A DNA stretch of 23,580 nt from NCBI GenBank assembly GCA_900642245.1, contig CAAAJI010000119.1, positions 132,992 through 156,571 on the forward strand, read 5' to 3'. Source of the stretch: Fragilaria radians. Lineage: Eukaryota > Bacillariophyta > Fragilariophyceae > Fragilariales > Fragilariaceae. The translations under genes and the position numbers were made by a program. Numbering within the stretch: position 1 is the stretch's first letter; each line of letters begins with the position of its first letter. The notes under the pieces were generated by a model. The model was not told where the DNA came from. It saw only the letters and a program-made list of their open reading frames with translations, and did no database searches. This document shows positions 9,133-17,816 of the stretch, piece by piece.

Positions 9133-9140
9133 GCGCGAAA
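9133..9140 (-). promoter_or_regulatory. E2F-like site upstream of the DUF6824 gene
   Basis: GCGCGAAA on the plus strand is TTTCGCGC on the minus strand, an exact E2F/DP consensus (TTTSSCGC). It ends 67 bp before the ATG at 9208 and is flanked by TTCAAA and TTTGAA, an inverted pair. GC-only runs are rare in this AT-rich DNA. Binding is inference. Confidence 0.4.
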
Positions 9141-9207
9141 TTTGAATCACAACAATACAGTACCAGGCTTTACAATGTGATCAAAGCCTAGAAGAAATAA
9201 CACGACG

Positions 9208-9876
9208 ATGAACGCAAAAGATATTCTACTAGGACGCGGAGGATTTTGTTACAGGAATGCTGGAAATGTAGCGTTTCGTGATATGATAAAGGAACAGGTT
9301 GACAACTATTCTTCCCATGCTAATCGTTCAGTGAAAGGAAAAATAATTCAATCTTTGATAACTCAAGCGCAGGAACAAGGAAGACTCTTTTTAGTTCGTT
9401 CCTTGCATGATAATACCTGGTGTGAGGCTCATCCTAAATTGGTTCGATCTAAGGTGAGTCATGCGCTTCGTGATGCACGAAATTCATCGAAGAACCATCG
9501 GCCCGTGAAGAAAACAAGGATAAAATCTGATTCGGTCAATGATCACATGGGAAAAAGAGCCGCATTATTGAGAACACATGATTGTAGTATCAAGCAAGAT
9601 TTACCGATTGAAAATGTTAGAGGCGTGCTTCCTCATGATAAGCAAACGACGACTGTAACAGAGTTGGAAAAAATGAATTATGATTTTACGGGATTTACAG
9701 ATTGCCATAATGTCATATCGTTTGATGACTATGAGTTTAATGACCATAGTTCAGGATCAAGGACTAACCTCCGACCTTTTCGCTTTCCTGTGTTGCGCCC
9801 ACGTATCTGCTCAATTCACTATCCTCATGAAATGTTCATGTATGCGATTCATCTCCTAGATTTATCATATTTGTAA
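9208..9876 (+). CDS. DUF6824 domain protein, 222 aa
   Basis: Residues about 4-93 match the DUF6824 domain. The opening DILLGRGGFCYRNAGNVAFR fits the family pattern DVLLGRGG....GN..FR. It continues with KGKIIQSLITQAQEQGRLFL, then DNTWCEAHPKLVRSKVSHAL, which match the middle and the closing helix (the family ends with ..K.SQALR). The domain is abundant in diatoms and often lies in proteins with nuclear features; it is suspected to bind DNA or act in regulation, but no reaction or target is established. A basic stretch follows (residues about 97-108, HRPVKKTRIKSD), which could be a nuclear localisation signal. The remaining C-terminal part has no recognised domain. The start is the ATG that places the domain at residue 4, as is usual for short family members. 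The gene is isolated, and an E2F-like site lies 67 bp upstream. Confidence 0.85.
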   Translation: MNAKDILLGRGGFCYRNAGNVAFRDMIKEQVDNYSSHANRSVKGKIIQSLITQAQEQGRLFLVRSLHDNTWCEAHPKLVRSKVSHALRDARNSSKNHRPVKKTRIKSDSVNDHMGKRAALLRTHDCSIKQDLPIENVRGVLPHDKQTTTVTELEKMNYDFTGFTDCHNVISFDDYEFNDHSSGSRTNLRPFRFPVLRPRICSIHYPHEMFMYAIHLLDLSYL

Positions 9877-11628
9877 GAAACCCAGGGCATGGGTATCCAT
9901 GCTCCAGCGAAGACATGAGCTTTTTTGTGAACGATGTGATGCCATGATTTGGCCTAGTTAGCTTTTTGATTGCCAAGCGTTACGTAGCACTGGCTCTTTG
10001 TAAACTTAGGTTACAGGAGATTGCTGGTTGGTAGAATGGTACATGCCAAATACCTAAAGCAGATTTCCACTGAAAGATTAGTGCATTTTTTTTATAATTT
10101 AAAAAATCAATGATTTTAGCTATTTCAAACTAGAACTAGAACTGATGCTGATCTTGCTCAATCATCATAGACTTTCAATCGCTCATGCCTTTACTTATTT
10201 CACTCTTGTTTTGTTCTGGAGGCTCACTTTACCAGAAACGTAAGTGCTGGAATAAAGGGGTAACATCCCAATACTCTTCCTATCTCAAATAATCCACCAT
10301 TACTTCTCCCAAAAACTTATAAGACAACAACTTAATTGTTCATTCTCCCAAAAACTTTGTATTGTGCCCTTAATAGTTTTTTGATTCTTTGTGAGGACAA
10401 CTGATATGACTTATAACTTCCAATTTCAAGATTGTTTACTTTCTATATCTCCTTTGTCATTAACTTCATAGGGAGAGATTCACGAAGACATTATTGTAAC
10501 ATGTCACTGTTGAAGGCTTTTGATTCAAATTCCTGGAGTAGTCTTCCTTCAATTCCTGCATCATATAGCATGGACCTAATCCTCCATAAAGGATATGAAA
10601 CTTACTTCTAAACCCCAGTTTCTTCTCAGTTTTCTTGGACCAAGCTGATATAGATGATCTTTTCCTTACATGCCTTTTCGACTCTTTCCAATGACTCAAA
10701 ATCTTGTGTGACTTATTGCTGTCAATCGAAGCAGTCTTATTGTTATTTCTTGACCAAGTATTGTGGCTGCAACTTGATGAATGGCAAGTACAATCTTGAT
10801 TCCAGATTGACATCCTCTTTTGTGTTTAACATTTGATCGAATATGTGCTCCATCTAGGCTTTCACTAACATAATTAATAAACCTTCAGTTCAATTCCTAA
10901 TTGCAATGGTCAAAAGCCATTTGGATACTGAGTAGATTAGTCTAGAGGTAATACACTAATTGACATTCAAAAATGTTTCTTCAAATTCATACTGACCTCA
11001 ATATCACATGCTGCACCTCAATGTGCCCTATTTCCAGTTATCATTACTGGATGCTTCTGTTTTAGGCGCATGTGCTGGGTTGATAAACTAGCTGCCTCAT
11101 TAGAAAAGCATTCTTCCTGTTATTCGACAAGAATAAACCAGACTATTGGTGATGGATAAGTGAATCTTTAATGAAGATTTAATGCGACAATGAACCACAA
11201 ATCTGCAATTTTTGATGGGAGAATGAAGGGGAATTTGATGGAAGATTGTTCTCTACATTGCCGAATAATATCTGGATAGTAACCAGGGTGTAAAGAAAGA
11301 GAGTCGACAACGGTTGATATTTGGGATAGTAAAGCTAGTTTTGGAAGATTGCAATAAAATGTGAGACAATATTTCTTTTACTGATTTAGTACTAGGACTA
11401 CCGACGAGTTGGACTTAATGCTTCCTGTCATTTGCATGCATTGAACAAAAACATTCTTCTTGTATAGTCCACATGTCCTGTGGCTGCGAATAAACTGCAT
11501 ACCATAAACCAGTAACGAATATCAAATCAGTAAATCATAATCAAATTATCCTTCTACATATTTCTCAGTAACAATATCTGTGAATCTCGTAACCTTGTTG
11601 CTTTACGTTTTGCGGAAGAAGTTATCTT
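9877..11628. other. Intergenic, about 1.75 kb, no firmly supported gene
   Basis: AT-rich stretch. A minus-strand frame of 115 codons lies at 10466-10813 (listed separately). No retroelement motif, RNA gene or long repeat was recognised elsewhere. Confidence 0.5.
10466..10813 (-). CDS. Unidentified small open frame, 115 aa, doubtful
   Basis: ATG-started minus frame. The first half is rich in Ser, Asn, His and Lys (segment KESKRHVRKRSSISAWSKK is strongly basic); the second half is more ordinary. I recognise no domain, signal peptide or membrane segment. It overlaps a 60-codon frame on the plus strand. It could be a lineage-specific small protein, a transposon remnant or a chance frame; the last is quite possible. 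Confidence 0.2.
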   Translation of the reverse strand: MSIWNQDCTCHSSSCSHNTWSRNNNKTASIDSNKSHKILSHWKESKRHVRKRSSISAWSKKTEKKLGFRSKFHILYGGLGPCYMMQELKEDYSRNLNQKPSTVTCYNNVFVNLSL

Positions 11629-11651
11629 TAATTTGAATTAAATTCAAATTA
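11629..11651. promoter_or_regulatory. Perfect palindrome one base before the S51 peptidase start codon
   Basis: Arms TAATTTGAATT (11629-11639) and AATTCAAATTA (11641-11651) are exact reverse complements around one A. The palindrome ends at 11651 and the ATG begins at 11653. In mRNA it could form a weak all-A/U-rich stem; in DNA it could be a dimeric protein site. Role is inferred from position only. Confidence 0.6.
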
Positions 11652-11652
11652 G

Positions 11653-12543
11653 ATGTCCACGCCTCGCGTGCTTTCCGTATGCGCTTCCTCGATCTGCCTA
11701 ATTCTCATTATTTTAACATTTACTGCAGGTGCTATGTCTAGTCGTGTGGATAGCTCTAGTCATGATAGTTCTGTTTGTGAGGATGGATCATCCCTTTCAT
11801 CCACCGGACGGTTGCTATTGACATCATCGGGACTTGTCAGTCGCGCGATGCAATTGACTGCCAATGATCTCTACCAAAGAGCTGTTCAGGATACAAAGTC
11901 TACGTCATGTATCTACATAATTGATGCATTACTGGAGCCGCGGCAGAATGCAAGTTCAGAACAAGAGGAGTCGTCATCATCCTTCGTCCAACGAATGACA
12001 AAATCCATGCAACGCGAGTGGCAATCCATTACTGCTTCCAGTGATACATCTCCCGTGATAATAGGAGTAGAGCTCGCAACGTTACCTGATGGCGGAGCTA
12101 CCAATTTATTACACGACGCAGCATGCGTATATTTAGAACAGGGCAACACATATTATCTTTTGTACCAACTTCGACGGACTGGTTTGGATCAGGCCATTGT
12201 CGAGCGATTTTTTCCACGGGGCGGACTTTTGGTTGGAGCAAGTGCCGGATCAATTGTAGTAGGTCATACGATTCGTACTTGTGAATGGAAAAATTGGGAT
12301 GATCCTGGCCATGGAACCTGGTGGGATTGTCGAAAGCTTCCAACAGCGTTACAGGGATTGGATTTGATGGATGGCAGTGTCGGGAGAAGTGTATTCCCCC
12401 ATCATAGTCCTCAATGGGATCGACGTGTTCAAGAAATGTTGCATCTTCATCCAGAGGGTGTTGTTATACTCGACGAAGAACAATTTTATGTACAAGGAGG
12501 TGGAGTCACTACGACAGAAGGAGTTGGTTGTGTAAAGAAATGA
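11653..12543 (+). CDS. Secretory peptidase S51 (dipeptidase E / cyanophycinase-like), 296 aa
   Basis: Family S51 serine peptidases cleave Asp-containing dipeptides or cyanophycin. Residues 1-27 look like a signal peptide: a hydrophobic core SICLILIILTFT and a small-residue end near Ala25-Ala27, so the protein likely enters the secretory pathway. The family GGNT motif appears as EQGNT (Gly164-Thr166), followed by YYLLYQLRRTG. The nucleophile motif is LLVGASAGSIVVGHTIR, with Ser197 as the expected catalytic serine. Next come CEWKNWDDPG, typical of eukaryotic members, and VFPHHSPQWDRR, where His250 or His251 is the likely catalytic histidine, then GVVILDEEQFYV near the end. The first Gly of GGNT is replaced by Gln, which is unusual. 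The residues between the signal peptide and 130 are Ser-rich and poorly matched. It is followed 717 bp later by a second secreted protease on the same strand. Substrate cannot be told from sequence. Confidence 0.82.
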   Translation: MSTPRVLSVCASSICLILIILTFTAGAMSSRVDSSSHDSSVCEDGSSLSSTGRLLLTSSGLVSRAMQLTANDLYQRAVQDTKSTSCIYIIDALLEPRQNASSEQEESSSSFVQRMTKSMQREWQSITASSDTSPVIIGVELATLPDGGATNLLHDAACVYLEQGNTYYLLYQLRRTGLDQAIVERFFPRGGLLVGASAGSIVVGHTIRTCEWKNWDDPGHGTWWDCRKLPTALQGLDLMDGSVGRSVFPHHSPQWDRRVQEMLHLHPEGVVILDEEQFYVQGGGVTTTEGVGCVKK

Positions 12544-13035
12544 TATCGTATATGAAGAGAGATATACTTGAATGATTGACGTGGAAATTAAACATATACT
12601 TCCATTTTGTTTCATTTTAGCCCAATATTCAGAGGAAATGGAAAGCTTGCCTCAAAATAGCTTTCAACCAGGAATTCAATCTTCCCACGTAATCGATCAA
12701 TTTTTGAGTCAAATAATTATACCAACTTAGGATACGGCTGCAAAATCTAATATTTAAACATCCTAAATCAGAAATTCCAGCGTCATGGAATCCAATTCAA
12801 TTTGTTATTAAGTTGAATGGGTAGAGAGCATTACACAGATTTCATAAAAATATGAAGCTCATAATGGTATGTGTAGCATAGTATTTGAGGGCATGAAAAA
12901 TAGACTTATCTAGTAGTATATGCAATGGAAGGAAGACGGTACATTAGCTTGATAACCATTCCGTTAAAAAAACATGTGTAAGTATCAAGCTAATTAACAA
13001 ACTAGGTCTTAAGGATAAGGCGAAACAAACAAATT
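12544..13035. other. Intergenic between the two peptidase genes
   Basis: No gene seen. It holds the 12-bp inverted repeat at 12943-12994. TGACGTGG at about 12577-12584, just past the S51 stop, is a bZIP-like half site of doubtful relevance. Confidence 0.5.
12943..12994. repeat. Perfect inverted repeat, 12-bp arms, 28-nt loop
   Basis: ATTAGCTTGATA at 12943-12954 and TATCAAGCTAAT at 12983-12994 are exact reverse complements. It lies between the S51 and trypsin-like genes, some 400 bp after the first stop and 266 bp before the second start. It could be a small transposon footprint (MITE-like), a hairpin in an untranslated region or a protein site. Confidence 0.8.
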
Positions 13036-13043
13036 TGACGTCA
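13036..13043. promoter_or_regulatory. Palindromic CRE / bZIP site upstream of the trypsin-like gene
   Basis: TGACGTCA, a full cAMP-response element, inside the 10-bp palindrome TTGACGTCAA (13035-13044). It lies 217 bp before the ATG at 13261. In the diatom Phaeodactylum, TGACGT-type elements bound by a bZIP factor mediate CO2 and cAMP responses of carbonic anhydrase genes; extending this to a protease here is inference. Confidence 0.45.
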
Positions 13044-13260
13044 ATTAACAATCCAAATTTTTGTATTGGTTGCCAAAAACAAAAAATATACTTATTTCGT
13101 AAGCGTTATTAACCGCCAATCTGATGGTATTCACCTTTTCTTTGGCAGCAAAATACCTAAATGGGTAAGGAAAGTAACAAGACTAAATAGGATACATCAT
13201 GCATATGTTTCTGCCGAAGGTGAAGGATAGCTGTCAAACTCTCCATTGTTTTGATTACCT

Positions 13261-14550
13261 ATGATTGCTTTACATCGGAGCAACCTCTTTTGTCGACGAG
13301 GCTTCTTCGTTCTCATCATCATCATCTATTATTGTACCACCATAGATGCACAACGTCGACATCCTGATGAAAAATTTCGATCGCGGGGGCAGTCTCGAAC
13401 ACGAGATGATGATCGAATACGTTTCCGTCACCGTAAATTACCGATGGAAAAGATGGCACGTGATCCAGTAACCTCCGAAATGGAGAATAGCGACGATCAA
13501 AACGCAATTCAGGGTCGAGTTGTGGGAGGGGAACAAGTAAAGGCTAATAAATATACATTCTTTGTTACCTTAGAAGGTGGTTGTGGTGGATCGTTAATTG
13601 CTCCCAATATGATATTATCAGCTGCACATTGCTATGGAGATATTGATACTGTTCGAATTGGCCACAATAAGGAAAATCGAGGAGGTGCTACTAGAAGTGT
13701 GACTAATATATGTGTGCATCCAAATTTTTCGGAAAATGAATTTCATAACGACTTTATGATCCTATCCCTGGATAGAAATGTGGAAGAGAGTGGATGGCAA
13801 CCAATTGCGATGAGCAGTGACTCATCAACTCCTGCTTCGGGTCAGATATTGACTGCAATGGGATTTGGATCCACAGAGGAGGGTGGGCAAGGAAGTGATA
13901 CATTGATGGAAGTGACAGTGCCAGTACTTCCTTATGATACTTGTCAATCGCAATACTTTGGAGTCGTCCAAGACGATATTCAATTTTGTGCTGGATACGT
14001 AGAGGGAGGAAAAGATACATGTCAGGGTGATTCGGGTGGTCCTATTGTAGATCTCCAAGGAGATTCCCCTCTATTGGTGGGAGTAATATCCTTTGGAACA
14101 GGATGTGCTCGTCCTGACAAGAGTGGAGTCTATGCTCGTGTGTCTAGTGCATATGATTGGATTCAATCTACAATCGATCAGATAAACAATGGGGATACTT
14201 CCAATTGCCATTCTAGAAACTCGAATACTGTGGATACAAGTGAATCTACTGTAGCCTTAGAGGCAGGAGATGATACGTATGCAACTATGCCTGCAGGCGA
14301 TGATACTGCAAATGATGATGTATGGGTATGGTTTGCCAGTGGTAGTACTAGTGAAAGTACGAATGAAGGAGATGATGATATAAACGATGTATCTGCATGG
14401 TTTTCAACTCCTGACAACGATGCAACTGTAGAAGAAGCCGTAACAAGCTCTCCGACTTCATCACCGGAGGGAGATGATATCTCTGCATGGTTTAGCAGCA
14501 GTAGCAGTAGTGGCGGTGATGATATTTATGGCTGGTTCAATGGAGGATAA
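13261..14550 (+). CDS. Secreted trypsin-like serine protease (S1A) with acidic Trp-Phe repeat tail, 429 aa
   Basis: A signal peptide is likely at residues 1-31 (hydrophobic GFFVLIIIIYY). A basic propeptide follows, to the activation site QGR|VVGG (Arg86-Val87). The S1A catalytic domain spans about 87-308. The triad is visible: His123 in LSAAHC, Asp164 in HNDFMILSL and Ser258 in CQGDSGGP. Asp252 lies six residues before Ser258, the position of chymotrypsin Asp189, with Gly279 and Gly289 at positions 216 and 226, so cleavage after Arg or Lys is expected. Cys108-Cys124 and Cys254-Cys282 fit standard disulfides. Residues about 310-429 are a low-complexity Ser/Thr/Asp-rich tail with four short motifs: DDVWVWF (352-358), NDVSAWF (375-381), DDISAWF (405-411) and DDIYGWF (420-426). 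The tail's role is unknown; it could anchor the enzyme to wall or silica matrix. A possible AATAAA overlaps the stop codon (14549-14554). Confidence 0.93.
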   Translation: MIALHRSNLFCRRGFFVLIIIIYYCTTIDAQRRHPDEKFRSRGQSRTRDDDRIRFRHRKLPMEKMARDPVTSEMENSDDQNAIQGRVVGGEQVKANKYTFFVTLEGGCGGSLIAPNMILSAAHCYGDIDTVRIGHNKENRGGATRSVTNICVHPNFSENEFHNDFMILSLDRNVEESGWQPIAMSSDSSTPASGQILTAMGFGSTEEGGQGSDTLMEVTVPVLPYDTCQSQYFGVVQDDIQFCAGYVEGGKDTCQGDSGGPIVDLQGDSPLLVGVISFGTGCARPDKSGVYARVSSAYDWIQSTIDQINNGDTSNCHSRNSNTVDTSESTVALEAGDDTYATMPAGDDTANDDVWVWFASGSTSESTNEGDDDINDVSAWFSTPDNDATVEEAVTSSPTSSPEGDDISAWFSSSSSSGGDDIYGWFNGG

Positions 14551-15299
14551 TAAAATTGCATACTCAATCAATCACCAATGCTATCAGGATGTGTGTCGCT
14601 TTAGACTTGAAGATGTGTGATTACATGTGCATTTCAAAGGTGAATGGATGACCTCAAAATAATTGCTATGAGATAATTAGGGCATGAATGAAATGTATAG
14701 CTAAATAATAGATTGATTTCAGATGATATTACCCTATGCAATTTTGCATTATATCATTTCCATCCCTAAATGTTTACAAAAGAGAGCTGATAAGGCTTTT
14801 ATTGCTTTTTTCATGGGTTAAGCAGCGATACTAATTTTAGTGATGGCCTGCTATTGTCTGATTGTATATGCTACTGGAAACCTTGGATAAGAAAAGTACT
14901 TCATTCAACATCGGTTAAGTGTTTTGGTGCCTTTATTCTTGTGGCTTTATAATTATTGCACAGAGGAATAATGCCTTCTTGAAAGGTGGGTTTGCAAATT
15001 AAGATACAGAATGTGAAAAATTGGACAGTTGTGGATATGGTGAGGATTAGGTACATGAAAGTGGGATGTGTCAAAGATTCAGACAACCCTGCTTCAACAA
15101 TATTCTCAACGCTCAAGAGTGCATGCCCAGTGGAGTGGATCAAGAGTTTTAAATCCTTCATAGGAGTAGATTAGATTTCTTAGAAATTCCTAAGTAGAAT
15201 ATCTGGGTAGAAACGTATTGTATAGGCAGAACTTATACTTGGATCTTGATACTACATCACAGAGTTTTGTCAGGTACTATCTTAATGACGAAATCATTT
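14551..15299. other. Intergenic, no recognisable gene
   Basis: A plus frame at 14986-15174 (62 codons, no ATG at its start) and an overlapping minus frame (14901-15161) have no recognisable motif. The stretch borders the second copia RNase H relic. Confidence 0.4.
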
Positions 15300-15720
15300 T
15301 CCACATTTAGGAGAACATCGTTATGATTTTGGATTCTTTTTTTGAAGCATCATCGGAAGTGAATAGCTCCTATATCAAATGTTTGGAAAATTTGGATATG
15401 ATCAAACATAGCAGCGGCATGGATATACTACCAGGGGATGAAAAGAAAGATTTATCCAAATGAAGAGAAGGAGTACTTGATACTTTTCCGGCAAGCCTGA
15501 TACAGCTGGATCCCAATGCATAAATAGTAATGAGAGATGTGTTCAGTGTCTTAGTACTCAGAGCTATGCTTTTTGCTTCTTGGATGCCCAGACCGATGGA
15601 CAAAAGGCTTAGGTGATCAGGTTGCCTGACCTGTGCCTTGCTCGGGTGGTGTCTTCCATTAGAATTGAACTCTACCAGCTTTGGGGGCAGATTAATGTAC
15701 AGCGTATGCAATGTCTAACC
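15300..15720 (-). mobile_element. Second Ty1/copia RNase H relic (minus strand), more decayed
   Basis: DNA at 15532-15683 aligns with 1557-1710 (copy A). On the minus strand, scattered frames read fragments of the same block, and near 15300-15345 GAIHFR followed by KKRI fits the HHFR..V..K.I block after the EDN motif. The only long frame (15370-15711, 113 codons) does not coincide with the ancestral frame, so that frame is a shadow, not a gene. It points opposite to the copia element that follows at 16349, so it belongs to a different insertion. Confidence 0.6.
15532..15683 (-). repeat. Dispersed repeat copy B (partner at 1557-1710)
   Basis: See copy A for the shared words. The two copies are in the same orientation, about 14 kb apart, on either side of the gene island. 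Confidence 0.75.
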
Positions 15721-15789
15721 ATGTTGACTATTCCAGAAAGTTTAACTTCCCAATGATAGATTTGTATCCCAAGGCTTTTAGTTGAAGGA

Positions 15790-16348
15790 TTGCAAAGATA
15801 GTAATTCATAATTAAATTAGTGGCTCACAATTGAATCAAAGTATAATTCCACTAGATCCACAGTATCAAATTGAGTATCAAGACCCAGACTCTCACAGCT
15901 ACAAAGGTAACTAAATTGAGAACAATTGGTGCATGTCTTCTCTTGTCAAAGATCCCTTTCTTCTTGACTGCCAAAAGTTCCTAGCGCTTGACTAGGACAC
16001 TAGAGAGACAACGCTAAAAAATAGGACAAGAATTTTTTTGTCATGTACTGAATCGCTGAAGAGGAGTTATACATTATTGCTCTATTTACAAAAAAAAAAC
16101 CTTGTGACTTCAACACAGACAAAAGCTGCCAGATCTGTTGCACTTATTTCTCTTTAGTATTAAATGTGAGTATCCAACATAAACCTATCTTTCTTTGACT
16201 CATGCATAGAGTATAGTGAATTCACTAGCCACACTACAACAAATTATCACACTAAAATTAAAAATATTTACAAAAAAATCTAAGCTGATTTTGCTCAAGT
16301 CAGGCTCCAATTCCACTTTATCCTGAGCCCGACATAGGTCAAACCGAA
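15790..16348. other. Non-coding stretch before copia gag; possible LTR/leader
   Basis: No gene seen. It lies immediately upstream of the gag ATG at 16349, where a 5' LTR and primer binding site would be. It contains an A10 run at about 16089-16099 and an AT-rich segment at about 16230-16280. I found no matching repeat downstream of the element, so an LTR cannot be confirmed. Confidence 0.35.
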
Positions 16349-16708
16349 ATGGCTAAGGCAAAGCTGTATAGAAATCCTAAGATAGTCTCATCTTCTGCTT
16401 ACAAAAAGTCCTACACACATTGGACTGGACATACTGTAGAAGGATATGGCAAATTTAGGGCAAGGCTTGACAAATATATTAAGCAAGCACCCTTAGATAC
16501 GTAAATGAACGGGTATCAGCCGTCTCATATGTACTTAGTGGAACCTCCATACGTAATTGGCAACATGCCTTGGCACAATTGCCAAAAACCATGTTACACA
16601 CTTTTGCATTACGCTATTGTAGTTCAGTGGCGCACCAAGAACAAAAAGATTAATGAAAAGATATTTGGGATTTCCCAGTGGTCAAATGACTACCATCATT
16701 CTAATTAG
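16349..16708 (+). pseudogene. Copia gag N-terminal fragment with internal stop
   Basis: From the ATG at 16349 the frame encodes a basic start (MAKAKLYRNPKIVSSSAYKK) and reaches TAA at 16502-16504. The very next codon is ATG and the same frame continues to 16708. The read-through frame ends with KIFGISQWSNDYHHSN. The role as gag is inferred from its position before the zinc knuckle and the copia integrase and RT on the same strand, since the N-terminal part of gag is poorly conserved. Confidence 0.55.
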
Positions 16709-16782
16709 GATCCAAAACTTAATAGGTATTTGCAATATTTACTTGGAATAGACAAAAATTTGATTCGGATGACATCCGCAAA

Positions 16783-17255
16783 ATGGTTTATAAGTCCCTG
16801 CCTAATTTCACACACTTAATTATTGAGAAATCTGCCTATAAGTTGGATGGCAAAAATAAATCGCATGCTGAGGTTTGCACCTACTTTTATTACCTACTTG
16901 TAATAAGTGCCTTGCAGCGGTGTGACAAAAAGGCTAGTAAGCCCCCCTCGAACAAATCATTTTCGGAATTAAAATTTTATACTTGAATCCTCTTCCCATT
17001 TGAACACCATAATGTTCAGTTCCCATTTTTGCAATATGAAAGGTCACAAGGAAGACACGAGCCGCTTCAAGATGAAAGCAATGCAAGAGGCCCAATGCAA
17101 AACTAATCTAAGGCCCAGCAGAAAAAGTCTGCTGAAACTTCAAACAAAACATATGCTTTTGAACCAAAAAGCTCAATATTTTGGATGCACTAGACATGCT
17201 AAAAGAGATGCCTGAGATGCAGGAATTGTGTTTTGTAACCATTACATCACCCTAA
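16783..17255 (+). pseudogene. Copia gag C-terminal fragment, zinc knuckle with two Cys-to-Ser losses
   Basis: Frame changes link three pieces: 16783-16986 (basic, no domain assigned), 17000-17125 with the zinc knuckle, and about 17166-17255 (KKLNILDALDMLKEMPEMQE, ending in TAA at 17253-17255). The knuckle at 17021-17062 reads SHFCNMKGHKEDTS. The spacing fits CX2CX4HX4C exactly, but the first and last cysteines are serine (TCC and AGC). Nucleic-acid binding would be lost. The frames shift at least twice. Confidence 0.65.
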
Positions 17256-17682
17256 ATAAATCTGAAAAATCAAAATCGAACACTACTTAATCTACAGTTT
17301 TCTAACTTTAAATAGCAGCAGTTATAAATGCGACATTCATCTCACCTTTTCATTGATAAACTTTGACCGTAGTTGTGAAACTGAATGGTTAGTTGCTGTT
17401 GATGAAACCGATAGTCTGTCTTGATACGACATGATTTTTGATCAAGAATTGCAGTATACCATGGGCATGGATATCCTCTTCTTGTAGCAACAGTTGAGAT
17501 GGTATGGTACTGCAAATTAAAAATTGATTGACTTAAATAAAATAAATAAAGACAATGTTGTAGATATTTTAGCAGTAGCATCTTCGAAGATGAAATTATT
17601 CAATACAAAATACAAAAAAGCAGAATTTAGATGCATTCCTTACCTAATTTCATCACTTAGATTCTAAAAAATGTGACTTGAA

Positions 17683-17775
17683 GTTGTTATTGACTGAATT
17701 CAAAACATTATTTTATGGTACTCTGGGAGACTGGAAAACAGACCCAGTAGATTTGCAATTTTGCGTTTAGGCCAC
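17683..17775 (+). mobile_element. Ty3/gypsy pre-RT fragment (plus strand)
   Basis: The frame reads LLLTEFKTLFYGTLGDW then KTDPVDLQF and ends at a TAG at about 17773-17775. LFxGTLGxW.T.P is the conserved block just before gypsy reverse transcriptase, the same block as at about 2780 on the minus strand. It sits inside a copia element (gag before, integrase and RT after), so it is foreign to it: a nested or rearranged gypsy piece. Confidence 0.65.
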
Positions 17776-17816
17776 ATGCAGTCCATGGTAGATCCTTGCA
17801 GACCTAAACGGTGTTA

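Noticed and set aside
10521..10536. GATTCAAATTCC resembling a tRNA B box
   Set aside because: No matching A box, acceptor stem or anticodon arm could be drawn around it.
15370..15711. 113-codon minus frame
   Set aside because: It overlaps the copia RNase H relic but is out of the ancestral frame at most positions, so it is a by-product of decay and not a gene.
15790..16348. Possible 5' LTR and primer binding site of the copia element
   Set aside because: No repeated copy was found past 20580 and no recognisable primer binding site was seen, so the LTR cannot be called.
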